39,550 nt of DNA from Bacillota bacterium (GTDB taxonomy: Bacteria > Bacillota > Sulfobacillia > UBA8153). Positions 33,051-39,550 of this stretch are shown piece after piece; the first letter of the stretch is position 1; every line of letters begins with the position of its first letter. Under the pieces are notes generated by a model that saw only the letters and a list, made by a program, of their open reading frames with translations, made no database searches and was not told the origin of the DNA. Both the position numbers and the translations under genes were made by a program. The stretch spans positions 1-39,550 of the forward strand of contig SLSY01000012.1 in the NCBI GenBank assembly GCA_007130145.1, given 5' to 3'.

Positions 33051-33812
33051 GTGGTGGTAAGAGTGCTTCTGGCCGACGACAATCGAGAGTTCTGTAGTAT
33101 CTTGGACGAATTTCTCAGCACCCAGCCTGACGTGGAAGTCGTGGGCATCGCCTATAATGGCAGCGAAGCGTTGGAACTGGTGGATAAGACCCAGCCTGAC
33201 ATTCTCCTCTTGGATATCATCATGCCCCACCTTGACGGCATCGGCGTGTTGGAGCAGTTGAGCAGCCGGGAAGAGCGTCCCAAGGTGGTGATGCTGACGG
33301 CTTTTGGGCAAGAGGAGTTCACACAACGAGTCGTTGAAATGGGCGCGGACTATTACGTCCTGAAACCATTCGATCTGGAAGTCCTGGTCAATCGAATCCG
33401 CCAGCTGTGCCAGCAACCGCATGTCGCTAAGCGTCCCCCCGCACGGTCCCGCAGCCTTGACCAGGAAGTCACCCGAATTATATGCGAAATTGGCATCCCG
33501 GCTCACATCAAGGGCTATGTCTACTTGCGCGAAGCCATCTTGATGGTGATTGCCCGGCAGGAACTGCTTTCAGCGGTGACAAAGGAACTGTATCCCACCA
33601 TTGCTAGTAAACATCGCACCACACCCAGTCGTGTTGAACGCGCCATTCGCCATGCCATCGAAGTGGCATGGAACCGTGGCAACTTCGACTTGATCAATCG
33701 CGTTTTCTCGCATACGGTGAGTCAAGAGCGGGGCAAACCGACCAACTCGGAATTCATAGCCATGGTAGCGGACAAGTTACGTATGGATATACGGGCCACC
33801 GTCAACCAATAG
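33051..33812 (+). CDS. spo0A: Sporulation master regulator Spo0A
   Basis: Spo0A is the phosphorelay response regulator that starts sporulation. The 253-residue product has an N-terminal receiver ([14 protein letters not shown]; Asp55 in [13 protein letters not shown] is the phosphorylation site; MLTAFG; Lys104 region YYVLKPFD) and the C-terminal DNA-binding domain with the recognition helix region [19 protein letters not shown] and the sigma-A contact region near [15 protein letters not shown] 33051 follows AAAGGAGAG by 4 bases; the second GTG (33054) is possible. Confidence 0.97.
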   Translation: MVVRVLLADDNREFCSILDEFLSTQPDVEVVGIAYNGSEALELVDKTQPDILLLDIIMPHLDGIGVLEQLSSREERPKVVMLTAFGQEEFTQRVVEMGADYYVLKPFDLEVLVNRIRQLCQQPHVAKRPPARSRSLDQEVTRIICEIGIPAHIKGYVYLREAILMVIARQELLSAVTKELYPTIASKHRTTPSRVERAIRHAIEVAWNRGNFDLINRVFSHTVSQERGKPTNSEFIAMVADKLRMDIRATVNQ

Positions 33813-33871
33813 TAGGGTCCCGGTTGCATACCACGGGAGTTCAACCTCCATACTATAGAGGGGGGATCTCC

Positions 33872-34993
33872 TTGCGGGTAACGGGCAAAGCTAGGTTCGA
33901 CGTCTCCACAAAACGTTTGGTCCCCCGTCTTACGGCGGGGGATATTGCTGTCATTTCTCACCAAGACCTCGATGAGTTGGCCTCATCCGCTTTGGCAGAA
34001 CGTCGCCCGAACGCGGTAGTTAATCTAAAGACCAGCATCAGTCAACGTTATCCCCATAGAGGACCCGCATGCCTGCTCAGAGCCGGCATCCCCCTGCTTG
34101 ACTGCGTGACGGCAGATCTTTCTCAGGTGCTGGAAGAAGGCGATACCATCACAATTGAAGACAACACCATTTTCTGCAACAATCGTATGGTCGGACAAGG
34201 AAGATGGGTGGATGAGCAAATCCTGGAGGACGCCTGCGCGCAGGGGCACAAGAACTTAGAGACAGAACTCGAGCGCTTCTTGAAGAATACTCTGGACCAC
34301 GCCTGGGGGGAAAGAGAACTGATTCTGGGTGGATTTCGCATTCCCGCTGAGATTCCCTCTTTTGACAACCGCCATGCCCTGGTTGTGGTGAGAGGGCAAG
34401 GTTATCGCGAAGACCTTGAGATGATACGTCCCTACATACACGAAATCCGTCCTCTTGTCGTCGCGGTCGACGGCGGAGCCGACGCCCTCATCGAATTTGG
34501 AGTCACTCCCGATTTCATTGTGGGCGATATGGACAGTGTGAGCGACAAAGCCCTGGTTTGCGGCGCGCAGCTTGTGTTACACGCCTATCCCAACGGTCGG
34601 GCACCAGGCAGGGCGCGACTGGACCAGATGGAATTGGATTACGTCACCGTTCCCTCTCAGGGGACCAGCGAGGATGTGGCCTTGATGATGTGCTACGAGC
34701 GCCAGGCCGATCTCATCGTCGCTGTAGGCACACATTCTAACATCATTGACTTTTTGGACAAAGGACGGCCCGGCATGGCCAGTACCTTCTTGGTTCGTCT
34801 CAAGGTGGGTTCGCGTTTGGTCGATGCTCGGGGCATCAGCCGCCTCTACCGAGGAAGGCTGCATCCTAGCTATCTTTTGGCCATGATAGGGGCAGCACTG
34901 GTGCCCACTGCTGTGGTCGGCTGTCTGGGTTTGCCTACCCGAAACCTGCTCCGCCTTCTTTTGCTGCGACTTCTCCTGTGGATAGGATACTAA
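33872..34993 (+). CDS. steA: SteA-like putative cytokinetic ring protein
   Basis: A 373-residue protein of the SteA family (thiamin pyrophosphokinase-like fold plus C-terminal membrane helix). It begins LRVTGKARFDVSTKRLVPRL (the first residue a TTG start), with GDIAVISHQDLDELA, SISQRYPHRGPACLLRAGIPL in part, VVAVDGGADALIEFGVTPDFI in part, VGDMDSVSD, and a hydrophobic end (LAMIGAALVPTAVVGCLGL and LLRLLLLRLLLW). The corynebacterial SteA/SteB pair acts in cell division. The TTG at 33872 follows AGAGGGGGG by about 6 bases; a frame back to 33668 would overlap spo0A and is rejected. The next gene could be the SteB counterpart, as it also combines a helix with a coiled coil. Confidence 0.88.
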   Translation: MRVTGKARFDVSTKRLVPRLTAGDIAVISHQDLDELASSALAERRPNAVVNLKTSISQRYPHRGPACLLRAGIPLLDCVTADLSQVLEEGDTITIEDNTIFCNNRMVGQGRWVDEQILEDACAQGHKNLETELERFLKNTLDHAWGERELILGGFRIPAEIPSFDNRHALVVVRGQGYREDLEMIRPYIHEIRPLVVAVDGGADALIEFGVTPDFIVGDMDSVSDKALVCGAQLVLHAYPNGRAPGRARLDQMELDYVTVPSQGTSEDVALMMCYERQADLIVAVGTHSNIIDFLDKGRPGMASTFLVRLKVGSRLVDARGISRLYRGRLHPSYLLAMIGAALVPTAVVGCLGLPTRNLLRLLLLRLLLWIGY

Positions 34994-35005
34994 AGGGGAT
35001 AGAAC

Positions 35006-35716
35006 ATGGTTGATTTGAGATATTTCGTTGTGACGCTGGTCTCGGTCTTCCTTTCTCTGGCACTCGGCCTGTTCATTGGGGCGAATCTGCCTGCCGATGA
35101 TGGAGTGTGGTTGCGGCAGGATGCATTAATTACGGCACTAGAACGCGATTTCCAGGGCCTGAGAGAAGACAAGCAACGCCTTGTGGCCCATGCTACCGTT
35201 GCGGAAGAGCAATTGAAAAGCGAGCGGGAACTCACTCATGTTTTGCTATGGCCTTGGCTTCAGGGTCAACTGGGTGAAAGGCGAATCCTCCTCTGGGAAC
35301 TGGGAAGGTCGGACACAAAGGACATGTTGGTGGAGATGATCCTGGCTTCGGGTGCACATCTGCGCACGGTAGAAACCAACGACATAGGCGCGCTTGCACT
35401 TCAAGGCGATTTCCTGATCGTACTGGTAGGGGAGGAACACCTCCTAAGTGAGAACGCTAATCTCATTGATCAGGTACTCTCACATGATGTACTTGCTGTC
35501 TTGGCTTGCACCCATCACCTTCATGAACCGGTAGCATCCCTTGCTCAAACACATCAAATCCCTTATGTTGGTCATGCCGACAGCCCTGCCGGCCAGCTCT
35601 CGTTGCTCTACATTATGGCCGGGCTCAATGACCACGACCAGGGTTTTGGTTGGGCCAGCGACCTTACGCCCTGGCCGCATCCGGCCTTTCTTCACATGGA
35701 GGGACACAATGACTGA
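35006..35716 (+). CDS. SctB/MctB-like membrane-anchored coiled-coil protein
   Basis: A 236-residue protein with one N-terminal membrane helix (YFVVTLVSVFLSLALGLFIGA, in part), then a coiled-coil-like stretch (ITALERDFQGLREDKQRLVAH in part) and a globular C-terminal domain. This is the build of the MctB/SctB family (DUF3186), annotated as copper transporter from one mycobacterial member; in the steA context it corresponds to SteB. A division or envelope role fits this neighbourhood better than copper transport. AAAGGGGA precedes the ATG. Confidence 0.78.
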   Translation: MVDLRYFVVTLVSVFLSLALGLFIGANLPADDGVWLRQDALITALERDFQGLREDKQRLVAHATVAEEQLKSERELTHVLLWPWLQGQLGERRILLWELGRSDTKDMLVEMILASGAHLRTVETNDIGALALQGDFLIVLVGEEHLLSENANLIDQVLSHDVLAVLACTHHLHEPVASLAQTHQIPYVGHADSPAGQLSLLYIMAGLNDHDQGFGWASDLTPWPHPAFLHMEGHND

Positions 35717-36383
35717 AATAGCGTACGTCTCAGTGATCATACCGGCACGCAACGAAGCAGAGAATCTGGCCCCTACCATTGCTTCTGTCGAACCTTGGGC
35801 CGGGCAAATCATCGTGGTGGATGATGGTTCACAAGATCAAACCCCAGCCATAGCTGAGGGGCTCAGCGCAGAGGTCATGCAGCGGCGAACGGATCCGGGG
35901 AAGGGTCAGAGTCTAGCCTACGGCCTGACGCGGGCACGAGGAGATATTGTCGTCTTTCTTGACGCTGATTTGAGACATAGCGCCAAGGAAGGCGTCAAGC
36001 TAGTGGAGTGTGTGGCAGCAGGACGCGCCGATCTGGCCATCGCCCGCATTGATCAGGTAGGCGACCCCGGCTGGGGTTTGCTGTCCCAAGCCAGTCGGCG
36101 TCTCGTGGCTTGGCATGGTGTACACGTGAGCCAACCTCTCTGTGGACAACGCGCGCTTAGCCGGGTGGCCCTGGAAAAGATCCTCCCATTGGCCCGAGGC
36201 TGGGGTGTAGAAGTAGCGATGCTGGTTCAAGCGGCCCGACAACGTTTAGTCGTAGAGGAGGTCCCCACGAGCATGTATCATAGCGGCACCGGGCGCAGCG
36301 CACGGGGTGCACTTCACCGGGCGCGACAGGGTCTGGACATTGCCGTTGCGTTGAGCAACATGATGTTGGTTCCATGGCGATAA
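35709..36383 (+). CDS. Family 2 glycosyltransferase
   Basis: A 224-residue GT-A fold glycosyltransferase: VSVIIPARNEAENLAPTIAS, IIVVDDGSQDQTPAIAEGL, then DIVVFLDADLRHS (DxD) and QPLCGQRALSRVALEKILPL, a motif of dolichyl-phosphate mannose synthase-like and glucosyl-3-phosphoglycerate-like enzymes. There are no clear membrane helices. ATG 35709 follows GGAGG by about 4 bases and overlaps the previous stop; a frame back to 35541 is unsupported. It sits between the SteB-like gene and an MraY-like gene, which suggests an envelope glycan or lipid-linked sugar. The substrate is unknown. Confidence 0.87.
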   Translation: MTEIAYVSVIIPARNEAENLAPTIASVEPWAGQIIVVDDGSQDQTPAIAEGLSAEVMQRRTDPGKGQSLAYGLTRARGDIVVFLDADLRHSAKEGVKLVECVAAGRADLAIARIDQVGDPGWGLLSQASRRLVAWHGVHVSQPLCGQRALSRVALEKILPLARGWGVEVAMLVQAARQRLVVEEVPTSMYHSGTGRSARGALHRARQGLDIAVALSNMMLVPWR

Positions 36384-37153
36384 TCCTTTTGTCCATGATA
36401 CTAACGTGGCTTTACCTTCCACCCTTCCTTCGTTTGCTGGCACATTCACGCTTGTGCTGTACCAACTATGCCGGCCATGTCATTCCCACCAGTGCCGGAC
36501 TCATTCTTTCTTTCACCACGACCTTTACTGTGGCACTGGCATTGCTCTGGAACAGGTATCCACCCCATCAAGCTGCAGGGTTCATCATTGTCGTGAATGG
36601 CTTTGCACTAGTAGGCCTCTTGGACGATGTCGTGGGAGGCAAAGGTACGAAGGGGTGGCGGGGTCACTTGAGAACGTTACGTTTCGGAAGACTATCCACC
36701 GGTATGATCAAGGTTCTCTACGGCGGAGCCCTGGCCTTGGCGGTGGCTTCTGCAAAGACCGTAGCGCTGTGGGATCTAATTCTCAACGCTTCTCTTATTG
36801 CTCTGGGAGCGGCTCTTTTCAACCAGCTGGATGTAAGACCCGCCCGGGCCACTGTGACCTTTGTGAGCGCATCTTTTCTGCTGGGGTGGGGAGGAGGATG
36901 GACCCTCCTGTCTTCGATAGCCCCCCTGGTAGGAGCGGCTCTCGTCTACCTCCCCTTCGATAAGAAGGGTCACGCCATGCTCGGTGATAGTGGCGCCAAT
37001 GCCTTGGGAGCTGCCTGGGGTTGGGCAGCGGGAGGATTGCCCTACGGCCACAAGTGGTCTCTACTACTGCTTGCCCTTGCGTTTCACGTGGTGGGTGAAG
37101 GCTACTCCTTGCAAGGTCTAACAGACCGCATATTGCGACGGAAGCAGGGATGA
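36374..37153 (+). CDS. Short MraY/WecA-like glycosyltransferase (GT4 membrane family)
   Basis: A 259-residue polytopic membrane protein with motifs of the polyprenyl-phosphate N-acetylhexosamine-1-phosphate transferase superfamily: VGLLDDVVGGKGTKGWRGHL, then LSTGMIKVLYGG, FNQLDVRPARA and GHAMLGDSGANALGAAWGW. It is shorter than MraY or WecA (about 320-360 residues) and has a reduced N-terminal region, in which the pair RLLAHSRLCCTNYAGHVIPTSAGL (given in part) corresponds to the usual KGxPTMGG region without its lysine-rich loop. The reaction is probably transfer of a sugar phosphate to a lipid carrier, but the substrate is unknown. It overlaps the preceding glycosyltransferase by 10 bases. Confidence 0.8.
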   Translation: MAIILLSMILTWLYLPPFLRLLAHSRLCCTNYAGHVIPTSAGLILSFTTTFTVALALLWNRYPPHQAAGFIIVVNGFALVGLLDDVVGGKGTKGWRGHLRTLRFGRLSTGMIKVLYGGALALAVASAKTVALWDLILNASLIALGAALFNQLDVRPARATVTFVSASFLLGWGGGWTLLSSIAPLVGAALVYLPFDKKGHAMLGDSGANALGAAWGWAAGGLPYGHKWSLLLLALAFHVVGEGYSLQGLTDRILRRKQG

Positions 37154-37194
37154 CCAGTATCCATCAAGAAACAGTCCTGGTGGGGTGATCTGAA

Positions 37195-38916
37195 ATGACT
37201 ACCACGCGCCGCGAGCGAGAGCTTGAGGTGATCCTCAATTCTACCCATGATGCCATGATCGCCGTGGATCGACACGGTCGTATCACGTTGTTCAATGCCG
37301 CTGCAGAGAGACTCACACAGATTCGGGCCGTCGATGCGTTGGATCAGCCCGTAGAAGAGGTGATCTCATCCAGCCGCTTGCCTTTGGTCTTGCAAACCGG
37401 GGAAATCGAGCTCAATCGGCGCCAAAGACTTCATGATATCACCATCATCACCAACCGCATGCCGGTGCGAGATGACAAGGGAGAGATTATTGGCGCGGTA
37501 GCCGTCTTTCGCGACATCACCGATGTGCAAACACTGGCAGAAGAGATCAGTAATCTCACCGAGGTGCAGACCTGGCTTAAGGCGGTCATCAATTCCACCC
37601 AAGACGCCATATCCGTGGTGGACGCCGAGGGCAACGGTCTGCTCATCAATCCGGCTTATACGCGCCTTACGGGTCTGACCGAGGAGGATGTTATCGCAAA
37701 GCCTGCCACCGTCGATATTGCTGAAGGTGAGAGTATGCACCAGCACGTTTTGCGCACGGGTAGGCCGGTGCGTGGCGTACCCATGAAGGTGGGACCGCGC
37801 CGCAAGGAAGTACTCGTCAATGCCGCTCCCGTCATCATTGATGACTCGGTGCGCGGGTCGGTGGCTGTTGTGCACGATGTGTCGGAGATATACCGGCTGA
37901 TGGATGAGCTCGAACGAGTCAAGAGCTTGGTGCGCCGGTTGGAAGCCAAATACACCTTTGACGAAATCGTAGCTGTAAGTCCCGTCATGAACACGGCGGT
38001 GGAACAGGCCCAACGCGCTGCCATCACCCCGGTCACAGTGCTCTTGAGAGGCGAAAGCGGCACAGGCAAGGAACTGTTCGCCCACGCCATTCATCGTGCC
38101 AGCAAGAGAGAAGAAGGCCCCTTCGTACGTGTGAACTGCGCAGCCTTCTCTGATTCCCTGCTCGAGAGCCAGTTATTCGGATACGTGGAGGGAGCGTTCA
38201 CCGGAGCGCTTCGTGGAGGCAAGCGCGGCCTTTTCGAAGAAGCCAACGGAGGCACCATCTTCCTTGACGAAGTGGGTTTGATGAATACCAACCTGCAGAT
38301 GAAGCTACTGCGGGTCCTCCAAGAGAAAGAGCTGATACGTGTCGGAGATACCAAACCCGTCCCGGTGGATACCCGCATCATTGGAGCTACGAATATGCAG
38401 TTGGAGCAGGCGGTAGCCCGTGGTGAGTTTCGGGAAGACCTCTATTACCGTTTGAATGTCGTGCCCATTTTCATTCCTCCTCTACGCGAGCGCAAGGAGG
38501 ATTTCCCCCAGCTGGTGCACCACTTGATACGCAACTTCAACCAGGAGTATGGACGAAATGTAGAGCGCTGTTCACCAAAAGCCCTGGAAAAACTGATCTC
38601 CTATTCGTGGCCTGGCAATGTCCGCGAGCTGGAGAACATTCTTGGGCGAGCCATCATTCATATGAGTTATCAGGAGCATTCTATTGAACTGCATCACTTA
38701 CCACTTCTTGCCGCATGTTCCGATTCTCCTTCCCCGGCGACCGCAACTCCAACCCCGTCCACACGCTCCCTGAGGGACGCGGTAGAACACGCCGAACGCC
38801 AGGCCATTACATCAGCCCTACAGGCCTCCAAGGGCAATCGCACCCGCACAGCCCAGCTCCTGGGGATCTCGCCACGCACCCTCTACTACAAGCTGGAGAA
38901 GTTGGGACTGCAATAG
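37195..38916 (+). CDS. Sigma-54-dependent activator with two PAS domains
   Basis: A 573-residue enhancer-binding protein. PAS domains cover about 8-115 (VILNSTHDAMIAVDRHGRITLFN, in part) and 125-235 (VINSTQDAISVVDAEGNGLLI, in part); the AAA+ domain about 258-490 has Walker A GESGTGKELFAHAIHRAS, the sigma-54 contact loop GAFTGA near 334 and GGTIFLDEVG; the Fis-type helix-turn-helix is at the end (GNRTRTAQLLGISPRTLYYKLEKLG, in part). Family knowledge: such proteins sense a signal with PAS domains and remodel sigma-54 RNA polymerase. A matching -24/-12 promoter and inverted repeats lie right after it, in front of an amino-acid dehydrogenase gene. The likely role is control of branched-chain amino acid breakdown, as with BkdR. 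Confidence 0.94.
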   Translation: MTTTRRERELEVILNSTHDAMIAVDRHGRITLFNAAAERLTQIRAVDALDQPVEEVISSSRLPLVLQTGEIELNRRQRLHDITIITNRMPVRDDKGEIIGAVAVFRDITDVQTLAEEISNLTEVQTWLKAVINSTQDAISVVDAEGNGLLINPAYTRLTGLTEEDVIAKPATVDIAEGESMHQHVLRTGRPVRGVPMKVGPRRKEVLVNAAPVIIDDSVRGSVAVVHDVSEIYRLMDELERVKSLVRRLEAKYTFDEIVAVSPVMNTAVEQAQRAAITPVTVLLRGESGTGKELFAHAIHRASKREEGPFVRVNCAAFSDSLLESQLFGYVEGAFTGALRGGKRGLFEEANGGTIFLDEVGLMNTNLQMKLLRVLQEKELIRVGDTKPVPVDTRIIGATNMQLEQAVARGEFREDLYYRLNVVPIFIPPLRERKEDFPQLVHHLIRNFNQEYGRNVERCSPKALEKLISYSWPGNVRELENILGRAIIHMSYQEHSIELHHLPLLAACSDSPSPATATPTPSTRSLRDAVEHAERQAITSALQASKGNRTRTAQLLGISPRTLYYKLEKLGLQ

Positions 38917-38945
38917 CTTGCAGGCAAGAAATTGCAGACTCTGCA
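38917..38945 (+). promoter_or_regulatory. Two inverted repeats, candidate activator-binding sites
   Basis: CTTGC-AG-GCAAG (38917-38928) and TGCAGA-C-TCTGCA (38933-38945) are perfect inverted repeats just downstream of the activator gene, about 55-80 bases before the sigma-54 -24 element. Upstream activating sites are commonly placed there or a little further. They are candidate sites for the PAS-AAA-HTH protein encoded next to them. Confidence 0.5.
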
Positions 38946-38997
38946 TCTTCTTTCAGGCATGACTTGAGGTTATACAGCCTAGCGCCGGGCGAAGACA

Positions 38998-39015
38998 TTG
39001 GCACGGTTCTTGCAA
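38998..39015 (+). promoter_or_regulatory. Sigma-54 (-24/-12) promoter of the amino-acid dehydrogenase gene
   Basis: TTGGCACGGTTCTTGCAA contains TGGCACG, four bases, then TTGCA, a full match to the sigma-54 consensus with GG at 39000-39001 and GC at 39012-39013. Transcription would begin about 12 bases further on, near 39025, leaving a short leader with AAGGAGG before the dehydrogenase start. Confidence 0.9.
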
Positions 39016-39043
39016 TGTACAAGTGTAAGGAAGGAGGATGACC

Positions 39044-39550
39044 TTGAAACTCAACATATTTGAACGTATGAAGGAAGAGGGTCACGAGCAGATATTCTTC
39101 TGCCAGGACGACACAGCGAATCTTCGTATGCTCATCGGGATTCACGATACCACCTTAGGCCCCGCTCTGGGCGGTTGTCGTATGTGGCCTTATGACCACG
39201 AACACGAAGCCGTTACAGATGTGCTCCGGCTCTCCCGTGGTATGACCTCCAAGTCGGCTTCCACCGGCCAGAATTTCGGTGGTGGAAAGGCGGTTCTTTG
39301 GGGCGATGCCGCCAAGGACAAGGATGAGGCGCTTTTTCGCACTCTGGGCCGCTTTGTTGAAGGCTTGCAGGGTAATTTCATCACTGGTACAGACGTAGGG
39401 ACCACCGGAAAGGACTTCGTTTGGTCTCAACAAGAAACCAACTACTTGGTGGCGCTTCCCGAAAGTCACGGCGGAAGCGGTGACTCCTCTCTCACGACAG
39501 CCTTCGGCGTCTTCCGGGGGATGCAGGCTTGCTCACAGACCGTCTTTGGC
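39044..39550 (+). CDS. Leucine/phenylalanine/valine dehydrogenase, N-terminal part, cut by window edge
   Basis: The frame stays open through 169 codons to the window end. It has GPALGGCRMWPY, GMTSKSASTGQNFGGGKAVLWGD (given in part) and FITGTDVGTT, typical of NAD-dependent leucine, valine or phenylalanine dehydrogenases. Lys70 and Lys82 are the expected catalytic pair. These enzymes deaminate branched-chain or aromatic amino acids to 2-oxoacids. TTG 39044 follows AAGGAGG by 6 bases; ATG 39038 is in frame but too close to the ribosome binding site. Expression is expected to depend on sigma-54 and the neighbouring activator. Genes for the next steps, such as phosphotransbutyrylase, may lie beyond the edge. 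Confidence 0.9.
   Translation, partial: MKLNIFERMKEEGHEQIFFCQDDTANLRMLIGIHDTTLGPALGGCRMWPYDHEHEAVTDVLRLSRGMTSKSASTGQNFGGGKAVLWGDAAKDKDEALFRTLGRFVEGLQGNFITGTDVGTTGKDFVWSQQETNYLVALPESHGGSGDSSLTTAFGVFRGMQACSQTVFG

Noticed and set aside
33668-33871. Extension of the steA-like gene into spo0A
   Set aside because: It would overlap spo0A by 145 bases in another frame, while TTG 33872 has AGAGGGGGG upstream and matches the family start.

Overview
The window comes from a spore-forming member of the Firmicutes, most likely a deep-branching anaerobic lineage of the Clostridia or a neighbouring class. The reasons are a complete spoIIIAA-AH operon, spoIVB and spo0A, the clostridial neighbourhood efp / CD1247-like / spoIIIA / asp23 / nusB, an NfnAB-type bifurcating transhydrogenase, and an OLE RNA with its protein OapA. 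Nearly all genes lie on the plus strand in tightly packed, often overlapping operons with good Shine-Dalgarno sites and many GTG or TTG starts. I could not place it to genus.

Layout. 1-393: the 5' part of an ISLre2-type transposase on the minus strand, cut by the window edge. 571-790: a tandem glycine riboswitch with a terminator-like hairpin. 844-10490: the glycine cleavage operon gcvT-gcvH-gcvPA-gcvPB, then two radical SAM proteins recognised as the split lipoyl synthase LipS1/LipS2, a LipM-type octanoyltransferase, dihydrolipoyl dehydrogenase and glyA. This appears to be a self-contained unit: the riboswitch senses glycine, GcvPA/PB-T-H-Lpd oxidises it, LipM and LipS1/S2 build lipoate on GcvH, and GlyA links methylene-THF to serine. 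10602-11986: an AbrB-like regulator, efp and a CD1247-like zinc-ribbon protein. 12090-17081: spoIIIAA-AH, encoding the forespore-mother cell channel.

17099-18835: a sigma-A promoter drives asp23-amaP-DUF2273-nusB, ending in an intrinsic terminator. 18881-24284: nfnA, nfnB, folD, xseA, xseB, ispA. 24336-25624: a near-consensus promoter, about 640 nt of structured non-coding sequence that fits OLE RNA by position, size and structure, and oapA. 25625-31457: dxs, tlyA, nadK, argR, recN, then a terminator. 31647-33812: spoIVB and spo0A, the latter preceded by a sigma-H-type promoter. 33872-37153: steA-like, SctB/MctB-like, a family 2 glycosyltransferase and a short MraY/WecA-like protein, probably a cell-envelope or division module. 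37195-39550: a PAS-PAS sigma-54 activator followed by a textbook -24/-12 promoter and the 5' part of a leucine/phenylalanine/valine dehydrogenase gene, cut by the window edge.

The most notable items are the OLE RNA/OapA locus beside isoprenoid genes (with an IspA whose second aspartate-rich motif is degenerate), the LipS1/LipS2/LipM lipoylation route inside a riboswitch-controlled gcv operon, and the sigma-54 and sigma-H promoters visible at base level. I saw no tRNA, rRNA or CRISPR array. All functional assignments rest on motif and neighbourhood recognition by eye; no database search was run.
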